Of a stretch of 64,000 nucleotides of DNA, positions 52,110 through 60,865 are shown piece after piece. Origin of the DNA: an uncultured Treponema sp. (GTDB lineage Bacteria > Spirochaetota > Spirochaetia > Treponematales > Treponemataceae). The position numbers and the translations under genes were made by a program. The DNA is taken from the NCBI RefSeq assembly GCF_934725225.1, contig NZ_CAKVAM010000002.1, positions 186,001 through 250,000 on the forward strand, in the 5' to 3' direction. The notes under the pieces were generated by a model. It was given only the letters and a program-made list of their open reading frames with translations, was not told where the DNA came from and searched no databases. The stretch's first letter is position 1. Each line of letters opens with the position of its first letter.

Positions 52110-52853
52110 ATGTCAGGACACAGTAAATGGTCAACCATTAAACACGCAAAAGGTATTGCTGATGCAAAACGTGGAGCGCTTTTCACAAAATTCATAAAGG
52201 AAATTTCTATCGCAGCAAAAATGGGTGGAGGAGATCCTGATTCTAACCCTCGCCTTAGAACTGCTATGCTCAAGGCAAAAGCTGCTTCTATGCCAAAAGA
52301 CAATATTGAGCGCGCTATAAAGAAAGGAACTGGTGAACTTGGCGCAGTTTCTTATGAAGAGCTTGTTTACGAAGGATATGCTCCGGGCGGAGTTGCAGTT
52401 CTCGTAGATGTTCTTACAGACAACAAGAATCGTGCCGCTGCTGATGTTCGCAATATTTTCAATAAAAACGGCGGAAATCTTGGAACAACAGGTTCTACAA
52501 GCCGTATGTTTGAGCGCAAAGGCGTTATCGAATACGATGCAGAAAAAGTAAGCGAAGATGATGTTATGAGCGTTGCTGTTGAAGCTGGCGCAGAAGATGT
52601 TGTAAATGAAGATGGAGTTATCACTGTAACAACAGATCCTGCTTCATTTGACGCAGTTCTTGAAGCTCTTCAGGCTAAAGAATGGGAAACACTTTCTGCC
52701 GCTGTTTCTATGGTTCCGTTTAACTATACAGCGGTTGACGCGGAAACTGCAAAGAAAGTTCAGAAACTTTTGGACAAACTTGAAGAAAATGATGATGTTC
52801 AGAACGTTTATTCAACTGTTGAATATCCAGAAGACTTCGATCCAGAAGCTTAA
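52110..52853 (+). CDS. yebC: YebC/PmpR-family protein
   Basis: The 247-residue protein begins [15 protein letters not shown] and shows the full three-domain YebC pattern ([36 protein letters not shown]). Family members act as regulators or help ribosomes through proline stretches. ATAGGAG precedes the ATG. It is followed by ruvC, a conserved pairing in bacteria. Confidence 0.96.
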   Translation: MSGHSKWSTIKHAKGIADAKRGALFTKFIKEISIAAKMGGGDPDSNPRLRTAMLKAKAASMPKDNIERAIKKGTGELGAVSYEELVYEGYAPGGVAVLVDVLTDNKNRAAADVRNIFNKNGGNLGTTGSTSRMFERKGVIEYDAEKVSEDDVMSVAVEAGAEDVVNEDGVITVTTDPASFDAVLEALQAKEWETLSAAVSMVPFNYTAVDAETAKKVQKLLDKLEENDDVQNVYSTVEYPEDFDPEA

Positions 52854-52933
52854 GTTTTGACTTTTTAGTTTTTGTGCAGGCATTTGGCGCGGAATTTTGT
52901 TTCGTCCAAGTGTCTTGTTTTTTTTTCAGCATA

Positions 52934-53419
52934 ATGAAAAAACGCCGGATTATAGGCATAGATCCCGGGCTTGCGCATACTGGCTTCGGGATTGTTGACT
53001 GTGAAAATTCCAGAATTTCTCTTGTGAGCTACGGAGTTATAGAAACTTCAAGCAGTGATTCGCATGAAGTCCGCTTGCTTTGCATTTACAATAAACTTCT
53101 GGCGATTTTGAATGAATTTCGTCCTACAGAAGCTGAAATGGAAACTTTGTTTTTTGCCCGCAATACGACTAGTGCGCTTGCAGTGGCGGAAGCAAAAGGC
53201 GTTGTGAGCTTGTGCCTTGTTCAGCAGGCGATTCCAATTTTTATGTATGCTCCGAATCAGATAAAATGCGCGGTAACAGGAACAAAAAGCGCGGATAAAG
53301 ATACTGTTGCCCGGTATGTTCAACTTTTGTTGAATTTGAAACAGCCGCCTCGTCCAGACCATGCCGCGGACGCTCTTGCTGGAGCTATAACGCATTTTCA
53401 CAGCACTTTGTCTGCATAG
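52934..53419 (+). CDS. ruvC: Holliday-junction resolvase RuvC
   Basis: The 161-residue nuclease has the first catalytic aspartate at D10 (IIGIDPGLAHTG), a glutamate in EMETLFFARN and the C-terminal DHAADALAGAI. It cuts Holliday junctions with RuvAB. Length is normal. No ribosome site is seen before the ATG. Its 3' end overlaps the convergent gene by 35 bases. Confidence 0.94.
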   Translation: MKKRRIIGIDPGLAHTGFGIVDCENSRISLVSYGVIETSSSDSHEVRLLCIYNKLLAILNEFRPTEAEMETLFFARNTTSALAVAEAKGVVSLCLVQQAIPIFMYAPNQIKCAVTGTKSADKDTVARYVQLLLNLKQPPRPDHAADALAGAITHFHSTLSA

Positions 53420-54122
53420 AATAAATTTTTGCGTTTCCTTTTTTTCCGACTGTATTTATAATTTCTATTTTTGAAAGAACCCAAAGCATAAGGTTTGCGT
53501 CGCTTCTTTTTACAAGCGGAACATTTTTCTTTAAAAGCTCAAAAAATTCTTTTGAAGTAAATGTGTCCGGAAGATTTTTTGGAAGCAGTTTTTTGTAAGA
53601 TGATTTTCCGTGGAGAGTAAAAATTTTTCCTGTCTGCTCAAGTCGCTTTCCAGTTTTTTGCCAGTCTTTTTTGAACCTTCGCCTTTTGTTTTTTGACTGA
53701 GCCGGCTCTTCTGTTTTTGCGCGCTCTTCAGTTATTTCAGCTTCGATTATTTCCAGCGTGAAATTTTTTTCGAGTAGAACGGGAACGAGAGATGTTATTT
53801 CCTTGAAAACTGAATATATGTTCTTTTTTAAAGGGCTTTTTCGCCTTGTGATTTTTCCTGTGGCGGCGTCTTTTGTTTCTATGTATTTTACGGTTGCAAG
53901 CGGATAGACGATTTTTATTTTTCGCTTTTCGGATAAAAAGAATTCTGTTTTTTTGAGCAGTTTTCCAAGCGTTCCTGTCTGAATTTCTATGATTCCGCCG
54001 TCAGGACAAAGAATGTCTGCAATGTACGCGCCGACTTTTACTTCCGATTTTCCGTCGCACTGGATTCTGTAAATGGCTTTTAGCGACTTGTGAAGGCTTG
54101 TTTCGTTCAGTGTGTTTATCAT
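53385..54122 (-). CDS. Hypothetical protein with nuclease-like pattern
   Basis: The 245-residue protein has an N-terminal domain with VGAYIADILCPDGGIIEIQTG, where the aspartate and E-x-Q resemble a PD-(D/E)XK core, then a lysine/arginine-rich linker (about 135-160) and a C-terminal helical domain that may be a winged helix (LPDTFTSKEFFELLKK). No family is named with confidence. It overlaps ruvC by 35 bases on the opposite strand. Confidence 0.65.
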   Translation of the reverse strand: MINTLNETSLHKSLKAIYRIQCDGKSEVKVGAYIADILCPDGGIIEIQTGTLGKLLKKTEFFLSEKRKIKIVYPLATVKYIETKDAATGKITRRKSPLKKNIYSVFKEITSLVPVLLEKNFTLEIIEAEITEERAKTEEPAQSKNKRRRFKKDWQKTGKRLEQTGKIFTLHGKSSYKKLLPKNLPDTFTSKEFFELLKKNVPLVKRSDANLMLWVLSKIEIINTVGKKGNAKIYSMQTKCCENAL

Positions 54123-54235
54123 TTTCTTGCAGCCTGCGGATTTTTAGCAGATATGAAAAAGATTCTCAACTATACAGTTTTAAAGTCCGTCTGAATTTTC
54201 AGCTGTAAAAATCAGTCTATCGGAGAGTTTTTGCA

Positions 54236-54263
54236 TTGACATTACGTTTTTTTTTGATAAAAT
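54236..54263 (+). promoter_or_regulatory. Promoter of the division cluster
   Basis: A perfect TTGACA (54236-54241), 16 bases, then TAAAAT (54258-54263), ten bases before the first GTGG of the MraZ box. Confidence 0.65.
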
Positions 54264-54272
54264 ATTTAATAA

Positions 54273-54306
54273 GTGGGAAATAGTGGGGTAAAGTGGTGGA
54301 TAGTGG
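54273..54306 (+). promoter_or_regulatory. MraZ box: four GTGG repeats spaced 10 bp
   Basis: GTGG occurs at 54273, 54283, 54293 and 54303, exactly 10 bases apart, reaching into the mraZ start region. MraZ is known to bind three or four such direct repeats before its own gene and repress the cluster. Confidence 0.85.
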
Positions 54307-54307
54307 C

Positions 54308-54751
54308 ATGGAAATGCTTTTTGGCGAGTACAACAACACGCTGGATGACAAAGGAAGGATTCAGTTTCCGGCGAAGTTGCGCTCTGTTTTGCAGCAGGAA
54401 AGTCTTGTTGTAACTCAGGGGCTCGACCGCTGTCTTATGATTTTCTCCATTGATGAATGGACTTCTCTTAATAAAAAAATTGTGGACTCGGCGTCTTTGT
54501 TCAATGACCAGAAACGCCTTGTTATGCGACGTTTTATTGCGCCTGCACAAAAATTGGACTTTGATAAATCCGGCCGTCTTTCTATTCCCCAGACGCTTAG
54601 AGATTACGCGGGACTTAAAGGTGAATGTACAATTCTTGGAATCAACAAGTATATGGAGCTTTGGGATTCTGAAAAGTACAGAGCTTATCTTGAGGAAACT
54701 GAAGCTTCGTTCCTTAAGGCTGCGGAAACTATGGGCGATATTTTGATGTGA
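54308..54751 (+). CDS. mraZ: Transcription regulator MraZ
   Basis: The 147-residue protein has two AbrB-like halves: GEYNNTLDDKGRIQFPAKLR and LDFDKSGRLSIPQTLRDYAG. It represses the division/cell-wall cluster by binding the GTGG repeats in its own promoter. ATG 54308 is chosen (another lies six bases on). It is first in the cluster, in the usual order before rsmH. Confidence 0.94.
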   Translation: MEMLFGEYNNTLDDKGRIQFPAKLRSVLQQESLVVTQGLDRCLMIFSIDEWTSLNKKIVDSASLFNDQKRLVMRRFIAPAQKLDFDKSGRLSIPQTLRDYAGLKGECTILGINKYMELWDSEKYRAYLEETEASFLKAAETMGDILM

Positions 54752-54784
54752 GTTTTGCCTCTCAAAAAATCAGGCTGGAAAAAA

Positions 54785-55768
54785 GTGGAAATTGTTCATA
54801 CTCCTGTATTGCTAAATGAATGTCTCAAATTTCTTTCTCCAATGGGCGAGCCGTTTGAAAATGACGCTTTTATGATTGATTCTACTTTGGGGGAAGGCGG
54901 ACATTCGTTTAATTTTTTAAAGAAATTTCCAACTTTAAAAATTCTTGGACTTGATGCTGACAGCGTTATTCAGGCTAGGGCGAAAGAACGTCTTGCAGAA
55001 TTCGGGGAGCGGATGAGGTTTTATAACGGCTGGTTCAATGATTTTTACTGCAATTATTCTGAAGAAAGAAAGCCCGACTTGATTTTGTTTGATTTGGGAA
55101 TCAGCGTTTTTCATTATGAAAAAAGCGGAAGAGGATTTTCGTTTCGGCATGATGAAGAGCTTGACATGAGACTGAATCCGAACACAAAAGAAAGCGCCGC
55201 CGACATCGTCAATGAAATGCCGGAAGACGAGCTTGCAAATATGATTTATCTTTATTCAGATGAAAAATATTCAAGGCGAATTGCAAGCGCGATTGTTTCC
55301 GCAAGAAAGTCTCAGAAAATTGTTTCAACAAAAGCTTTGGCTGATATAATTTTCAATGCCGTTCCTTCAAAATATAAATACGGAAATATTCATCCTGCGA
55401 CAAGAACTTTTCAGGCTTTGAGAATTCTTGTCAACAGTGAGCTTAAAAGGCTGCCGCAAGCAATCCACGCTGCGTTCAATGTTCTTGCTCCGGGCGGAAA
55501 AATGGGCGTTATAACATTTCATTCGCTTGAAGACAGAATTGTAAAAAATTATTTTCGCAATCTTGGAAAGCAATGTGTTTGTCCTCCTGAATTTCCTGAA
55601 TGCGTTTGCGGCGGAACTCCATGCGCGGAAATTTTAACAAGAAAACCGGTCGAGCCTTCCGAAGAAGAAATCAAAACAAATTCGCCTTCCAGAAGCGCAA
55701 AACTTCGTGTTGTTCGAAAACTTCGGGACGCAGACAAGCTTCGGCTTTATGGAGTGGAGGCTTTGTGA
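54785..55768 (+). CDS. rsmH: 16S rRNA (cytosine1402-N4)-methyltransferase
   Basis: The 327-residue enzyme begins at a GTG as VEIVHTPVLLNE, matching the family N-terminus. SAM-binding motifs follow (MIDSTLGEGGHS near residue 30, LILFDLGISVF), as does GGKMGVITFHSLEDRIVK. An in-frame TTG at 54755 would add ten residues. It overlaps ftsL by one base (TGATG). Length is normal. Confidence 0.95.
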   Translation: MEIVHTPVLLNECLKFLSPMGEPFENDAFMIDSTLGEGGHSFNFLKKFPTLKILGLDADSVIQARAKERLAEFGERMRFYNGWFNDFYCNYSEERKPDLILFDLGISVFHYEKSGRGFSFRHDEELDMRLNPNTKESAADIVNEMPEDELANMIYLYSDEKYSRRIASAIVSARKSQKIVSTKALADIIFNAVPSKYKYGNIHPATRTFQALRILVNSELKRLPQAIHAAFNVLAPGGKMGVITFHSLEDRIVKNYFRNLGKQCVCPPEFPECVCGGTPCAEILTRKPVEPSEEEIKTNSPSRSAKLRVVRKLRDADKLRLYGVEAL

Positions 55769-56067
55769 TGAAAATAAAAAGTTTGCTGAAAAATTTTTGC
55801 CTTGTTATATTCGCTTTGGGAATTCCTGGACTTTTGATTTTAAATGGAATTCAGTCAAGTAAATACCGCGAGCTAAAAAAAGAAGTTTCGGAGCTTGAAA
55901 AAAAACAGGAAAAACTTATAGAGGAAAATAAAAAACTTATAACGGATATAAGCGTGCTTTCAAGTTCAGACAGAATTGAAACTATTGCAGAAAATGATTT
56001 GGGCATGAGAAAAGCTGAAACTGAAGAAATTGTGCGTGTGGAGATGAGAAAAAATGAACGAAAATGA
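55768..56067 (+). CDS. ftsL: Cell-division protein FtsL (or DivIC-like)
   Basis: The 99-residue protein has one membrane helix (about 10-26) and then a coiled coil (YRELKKEVSELEKKQEKL) and a short C-terminal part, RIETIAENDLGMRKA, typical of FtsL. It forms a complex with FtsQ and a second bitopic protein at the septum. GGAGG precedes the ATG. It overlaps murF by 14 bases. Confidence 0.85.
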   Translation: MKIKSLLKNFCLVIFALGIPGLLILNGIQSSKYRELKKEVSELEKKQEKLIEENKKLITDISVLSSSDRIETIAENDLGMRKAETEEIVRVEMRKNERK

Positions 56068-57487
56068 TTCGCTTTTGTCGCTGGAAGAAATACTTGAAGC
56101 CGTTAATGGCGTGCATGTTCTTGGAAACGGTTCGCTTTGCATAAAGTCCGTTCAGACAGACAGCCGCTTGGTTGAAAAAAATACTCTTTTTGTTCCGCTC
56201 ATTGGTGAAAATCAGGACGGACATTCTTACATTCCGCAGGCGATTAAAAAAGGTGCAAGCGCAGTTTTTATCCGCATGAAAAATTTTGAAGACAACGGAA
56301 ATTATTTTGTTGAGCTTCATGAAAAAAATCCTTCTGTAATTTTTATCGCTGTGGAAAATACTCTTGAAGCTTTGCAGAAAGCCGCTGCCCGTTATGTTGA
56401 AAAATTTCCGCATCTTATAAAAATCGGCGTTACAGGCTCAAGCGGAAAAACCACAACAAAAGAAATTTTAGTTTCAATACTTTCGCAAAAATACAAAGTC
56501 ATTTCAAACAAAGGAAATTTAAATAGCGAGACCGGACTTCCGCTTTCCGTGTTCAACATAAGAGCCGAGCATGAGTGCGGCGTTTTTGAAATGGGCATGA
56601 ACCGTGAAAATGAAATCGGAGAAATTGCTTCTGTGTTGAAGCCGCGTTTTGCTGTTGTAACAAATATTGGCACAGCGCACATTGGAATTCTTGGAAGCCG
56701 TGAAAATATTGCAAAGGAGAAGGCAAAAATTTTCAGTTACTTCGGCGGATTTGGAACTGGCGTAATTCCGGCTGACGATGATTTTTCAGATTTTCTAAAA
56801 AATGAAATTGATGGAAAAGTTGTGTTCTACGGAAACGACACTGATTCTGTAAAATACATTTGCGACTTGGGATTGAAAGGAACAAAATTCAGCATAGACG
56901 GAATTGAAACGATTTTGCCGCTTCCCGGAAAATACAACTACAAAAATGCGTTGGGTGCGATTGCTCTTGCTCAAGTGATTGGTCTTTCTTCACGGCAAAT
57001 TTCAGATGGAATTTCCAGCTTAAAGCCATTGTCCGGCCGCTCTGAAATTCTTGACGGAAAAAATTTTTTTATTATGCAGGACTGCTACAATGCGAATCCT
57101 GATTCAATGGAAAAAGCGATTGAATTTGTCAGCTCTGTAAAAAAAGAAGCGAACGCAAAAAAAATTTTTGTTCTTGGCGATATGCTTGAGCTTGGCTCTG
57201 ATTCAAAATCTGCGCATGAAAAAACTGGGCTTCTTGCTGCAAACTCTGACGCCGACCTTGTGATTTTTATTGGAACAGAAATGAAATCCGCTTTTGAAAA
57301 GGCAAAAAATTCTTCTGAAAAAAATATTATTTTCATTGCAGGAAATTCTCAAGATTCAATGAAGAAGGCTACTTCGGAAATTAAAAAAGTTTTGCACGGA
57401 AGTTTAAATTCAATTATATTTATAAAAGGTTCCAGAGGAATGGGACTTGAGCGGATTTCAAAAATTTTGCTTGGCGGAGACGAGTGA
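56054..57487 (+). CDS. murF: UDP-MurNAc-tripeptide--D-alanyl-D-alanine ligase
   Basis: The 477-residue ligase adds D-Ala-D-Ala to the peptidoglycan precursor. The P-loop GVTGSSGKTTTKE (about 128), the lysine region NLNSETGLPLSVFN and MQDCYNANPDSM (about 345) mark MurF. The expected neighbours ftsI, murE, mraY, murD, murG and murC are absent from this cluster. It is coupled to ftsL before and ftsW after. Confidence 0.95.
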   Translation: MNENDSLLSLEEILEAVNGVHVLGNGSLCIKSVQTDSRLVEKNTLFVPLIGENQDGHSYIPQAIKKGASAVFIRMKNFEDNGNYFVELHEKNPSVIFIAVENTLEALQKAAARYVEKFPHLIKIGVTGSSGKTTTKEILVSILSQKYKVISNKGNLNSETGLPLSVFNIRAEHECGVFEMGMNRENEIGEIASVLKPRFAVVTNIGTAHIGILGSRENIAKEKAKIFSYFGGFGTGVIPADDDFSDFLKNEIDGKVVFYGNDTDSVKYICDLGLKGTKFSIDGIETILPLPGKYNYKNALGAIALAQVIGLSSRQISDGISSLKPLSGRSEILDGKNFFIMQDCYNANPDSMEKAIEFVSSVKKEANAKKIFVLGDMLELGSDSKSAHEKTGLLAANSDADLVIFIGTEMKSAFEKAKNSSEKNIIFIAGNSQDSMKKATSEIKKVLHGSLNSIIFIKGSRGMGLERISKILLGGDE

Positions 57488-57489
57488 TT

Positions 57490-58698
57490 ATGGGAGAATA
57501 CAGATTTTTTCCTGACCGTCCTGTGTCGAACTATAGAAAAAGCGATTCTGTTTTTATTGTCTGCACTTTGCTTTTGTGGGGACTTGGAATTTTTACGCTT
57601 TACGTTTGTTCTCCCGGAGTTGGCGAGCGGTTCTTCGGAAATAAAAATTATTTTTTAAATAGGCAAATTGTTTCTTCTGTTGTAGGTTTTGCCGGATTGA
57701 TTTTTTTTGCAGTTGTTCCAGTAAAGAAAATCCGGAAATTTGTTTTTATGTTTGCCGTTGTCTCTTTTGTTCTTTGCATTCTTGCGTTTCTTCCTGGAAT
57801 TGGAAGCGAAAGAAAAGGCGCTTCAAGATGGATTGTGATTCCGCATTTATTTTCTTTTCAGCCGTCGGAACTTGTGAAGTTCGCAATTGTGATGTATTTG
57901 GCGCACATGTTTGATGCGCATTCTTCTGAATACGAGGAAAGCTCCAAGGAATTTATTTATCCGGTTGCGGCTCTTTTACTTTTTGTTGTTGTGATTTTTT
58001 GCCAGAGAAATTTGTCCACTGGAATTTTTGTTTTTGCACTTGGCGTGGCAATGTTTATTTTGTCCGGCGCATCTTTAAAGTGGCTTATTCCGTTTTCTAT
58101 TCTTGCGATTCCAGCCGCAGTGATTTTGGTTTCCATGGAAGAATACCGTTTGATGAGAATTCTTGCGTATCTTTTTCCTGAAAAATTCAGGCTTACGGCG
58201 GGCTATCAAACTTCTGCATCTGAGAGGGCGATTGGCGCAGGAGGAATTTGGGGAACTGGAATCGGCGACGGACTTGAAAAAATTTCTGCGATTCCAGAAA
58301 TTCAGACTGACTATATTTTTGCAGGCTGGGCTACAATGATGGGACTTTTTGGCGTAACATCTTATTTTATTTTGCTTATAGTTTTTGCCTGCCGCGGATT
58401 TAAAATCGCTCTTAACTGCCCGGATCGTTTTGCGGCTTACGGCTCATTCGGTTGCACGCTTTGCATTTTTTGCCAGTCGGTTTTTAACTGCGCCGTTGTC
58501 TGCGGAGCTTCTCCTACAACTGGAATTCCTTTGCCGTTTTTTTCTTCAGGTGGCTCGTCCCTTATAATAACGCTTTGCATGTGCGGATTTATTATAAACG
58601 CTTCCCACTGCGATGCCGATAAAGAATCAGGGCAAACTTTGAAAAATAAATTTGATAACATTGAAACAATCGGGGGAGTTGTAGTTGAATATGAGTGA
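57490..58698 (+). CDS. ftsW: Septal peptidoglycan polymerase FtsW
   Basis: The 402-residue SEDS protein has about ten membrane helices. WIVIPHLFSFQPSELVKFA, ERAIGAGGIWGTGIGDG and PLPFFSSGGSSLI are SEDS signatures. Position between murF and ftsQ favours FtsW over RodA. ATG 57490 follows GGAGACGAG within the end of murF. It overlaps ftsQ by eight bases. Confidence 0.93.
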   Translation: MGEYRFFPDRPVSNYRKSDSVFIVCTLLLWGLGIFTLYVCSPGVGERFFGNKNYFLNRQIVSSVVGFAGLIFFAVVPVKKIRKFVFMFAVVSFVLCILAFLPGIGSERKGASRWIVIPHLFSFQPSELVKFAIVMYLAHMFDAHSSEYEESSKEFIYPVAALLLFVVVIFCQRNLSTGIFVFALGVAMFILSGASLKWLIPFSILAIPAAVILVSMEEYRLMRILAYLFPEKFRLTAGYQTSASERAIGAGGIWGTGIGDGLEKISAIPEIQTDYIFAGWATMMGLFGVTSYFILLIVFACRGFKIALNCPDRFAAYGSFGCTLCIFCQSVFNCAVVCGASPTTGIPLPFFSSGGSSLIITLCMCGFIINASHCDADKESGQTLKNKFDNIETIGGVVVEYE

Positions 58699-59533
58699 TG
58701 CGGCGATTTCTGATTTTGACGAATTTTTTGGTTCTTTTGAAGCTGTAAAAACTTCTGAAAAGGCAGACCAGAAAGCAAGTGAAAAAAAATATATTGTTCT
58801 CAAAATTGTTGTTTTTGTGCTTGGATTTTTTCTTTTTGTTGAAGGAATTATCTATGCTTTTGTTCTTCCGTGTTTTGGACATCCGGCTATAATTTATTCA
58901 GGCTTGGATTCTTTTGCGCGGAAAGATATTGCTGAACGGCTTGCGCCTCTTTCAAATTCATCTTGGACAGGATTCGACACAGACCGCGCGGCTTCAATTT
59001 TGAGCAATGTTTCTTATATTGAAAGAGTTTCCGTTGACAAACGTTTTCCAGATAAAATTTTTATTTCAGTAAAAGAAAGAGTTCCTGTTGCAAAAACTAT
59101 TCTTTCTGTAAATGGCGTGTCAAAGTCTGTTCAAATTGACGAAAATTGTGTACTATTCAGCATACAGTCAGATTCCATTTTGCAGGACAGTTCTGTTCCT
59201 CTTATTTCAGGACTTCCTATTGAAAATCTTCAGGAAGGAATGAGACTTCCGGCAAAGTACCGTGTGCTTATGGAGCAGATTTCAGCGATAAGAAGTTTGC
59301 CTCAGAAATATTTTGCCGCGATTTCAGAAATTCAGGTTGTGCCTAAAGAGTATGGAAACTACGAGCTTGTTCTTTATCCTACGCAGGCAAAGGTTAGAGT
59401 TCTTACCGACCGCTCTTTGACTGAAGACGCGCTGAAGTACATGATGGTTGTTCTTGACGTTGTAAATTCTATAGAACCGGATGTTGTGGAAGTCGATTTG
59501 CGATACGATTCACTTTCATACAGATGCCGTTGA
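58691..59533 (+). CDS. ftsQ: Cell-division protein FtsQ/DivIB
   Basis: The 280-residue bitopic protein has a cytoplasmic N-terminus of about 38 residues, one helix (about 39-62), a POTRA domain (about 70-140, IERVSVDKRFPDKIFISVKE) and a beta domain. It joins FtsL at the septum. Start ATG 58691 lies inside the end of ftsW. The ftsA frame follows directly. Confidence 0.9.
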   Translation: MSDAAISDFDEFFGSFEAVKTSEKADQKASEKKYIVLKIVVFVLGFFLFVEGIIYAFVLPCFGHPAIIYSGLDSFARKDIAERLAPLSNSSWTGFDTDRAASILSNVSYIERVSVDKRFPDKIFISVKERVPVAKTILSVNGVSKSVQIDENCVLFSIQSDSILQDSSVPLISGLPIENLQEGMRLPAKYRVLMEQISAIRSLPQKYFAAISEIQVVPKEYGNYELVLYPTQAKVRVLTDRSLTEDALKYMMVVLDVVNSIEPDVVEVDLRYDSLSYRCR

Positions 59534-59545
59534 GTGAGGAATATT

Positions 59546-60790
59546 TTGGCTCGGACGATTGTTGGTCTTGACATTGGCACTTGCTGGATCAGGACAGTTA
59601 TTGCAGAAATAAATGCAAATGACGAAATTGAAATAATAGGAATTTCAAAAAGGCCGACTCAGGGAGTTAGAAACGGAATAATCGTCAATATTGATGCAAC
59701 AAAAAATGTAATAAAAGAAACAATTGAAGCTGCCGAAATCAGCGCGGGAACAACAGTTGTCGAAGTTTATACTTCAATCGGCGGTTCGCAGGTTACAAGC
59801 CTTCCTTCTACTGGCGTTGTCGGCGCAGATCCTAAAGGCGGAAACCGTGAAGTTGAAATCAAAATGGAAGCAAAAAACCGTGCGTTGGATTGCGCCCAGG
59901 CTGTTTCAATTCCGCTGAATGAAATTCTTCTTCACATTCTTCCGCAGGAATATCTTGTTGACGGACGCGAATATGCGAATCCGATTGGAATAAAAGGCGT
60001 GCGTCTTGAAGTGAAAACTTTGCTTTTAAAAGTTTCAACTTCGGCCTATGCGAATATAAATGAATGTATTATGCGCGCCGAATATCAGCTTAGAAGAATC
60101 ACGCTTAAAACTTTGGCGGCTGCCTATGCGACTTTGCGTGAAGACGAGCGCGACCTTGGCTCTATTCTGATTGACTTGGGCGGCGGCTCTACGGATGTAA
60201 TTGTTTTGAACAAAGATGCGCCGGTTTTTACAACTTCAATTCCGGCTGGCGGAAACCGTGTTACAAATGATATTTCTGAAGTAATGGGCGTTCCTTTTTC
60301 TGTTGCTGAAGAATTGAAGATAAAGTACGGAACTTGCTGGCTTAACGAAGGTGAAGAAAATGAGGAAGTTATAATTCCTGGCGTTGGAGGACTTCCGCCT
60401 GAGCTTACAAATAAAGCTGCTTTAAGTGAAATCATAACGGCGCGTGTTGAAGAAATTCTTGTTTCTGCAAAAAAAGAAGTTGTCAGACGTTCTGGACTTA
60501 CGGAACTTCGTGGAACAATTGTTCTTACTGGCGGCGGCGCTCTTATGCCTGGCATTGAAACTCTTGCGCAGGAAGTTTGGAAGACTACGGCTGTTAGAAT
60601 CGGTTGTTGCGCGGATTTTGGCGGAACTGATGATTCTTACAGAAATGCAGATTTTGCAACTGCTGTGGGACTTGTTCTTGCAAATAAAAATGATGATTCT
60701 TCTGCGGCGGTTTCCCGCAAAGTTTCAAAAAAACAAAAGCCGGATTCAAAGTCCAGCTGGTTTAAAAACTTGTTAAAAAAGATAAACTGA
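59546..60790 (+). CDS. ftsA: Cell-division protein FtsA
   Basis: The 414-residue actin-like protein begins ARTIVGLDIGTCWIR and contains ILIDLGGGSTDVIVL and IVLTGGGALMPGI, the nucleotide-binding blocks. The basic C-terminus (SWFKNLLKKIN) is the membrane-targeting helix. TTG 59546 follows GAGGA by six bases and is preferred over the GTG at 59534. It tethers FtsZ to the membrane. Confidence 0.95.
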   Translation: MARTIVGLDIGTCWIRTVIAEINANDEIEIIGISKRPTQGVRNGIIVNIDATKNVIKETIEAAEISAGTTVVEVYTSIGGSQVTSLPSTGVVGADPKGGNREVEIKMEAKNRALDCAQAVSIPLNEILLHILPQEYLVDGREYANPIGIKGVRLEVKTLLLKVSTSAYANINECIMRAEYQLRRITLKTLAAAYATLREDERDLGSILIDLGGGSTDVIVLNKDAPVFTTSIPAGGNRVTNDISEVMGVPFSVAEELKIKYGTCWLNEGEENEEVIIPGVGGLPPELTNKAALSEIITARVEEILVSAKKEVVRRSGLTELRGTIVLTGGGALMPGIETLAQEVWKTTAVRIGCCADFGGTDDSYRNADFATAVGLVLANKNDDSSAAVSRKVSKKQKPDSKSSWFKNLLKKIN

Positions 60791-60865
60791 TAAACAAAAT
60801 ATTTTTGGATGCGCTCTGTTTTTAATGGGGATTAAGAAGCAGAATGCGCGGGTCGGGAGGAAAAT

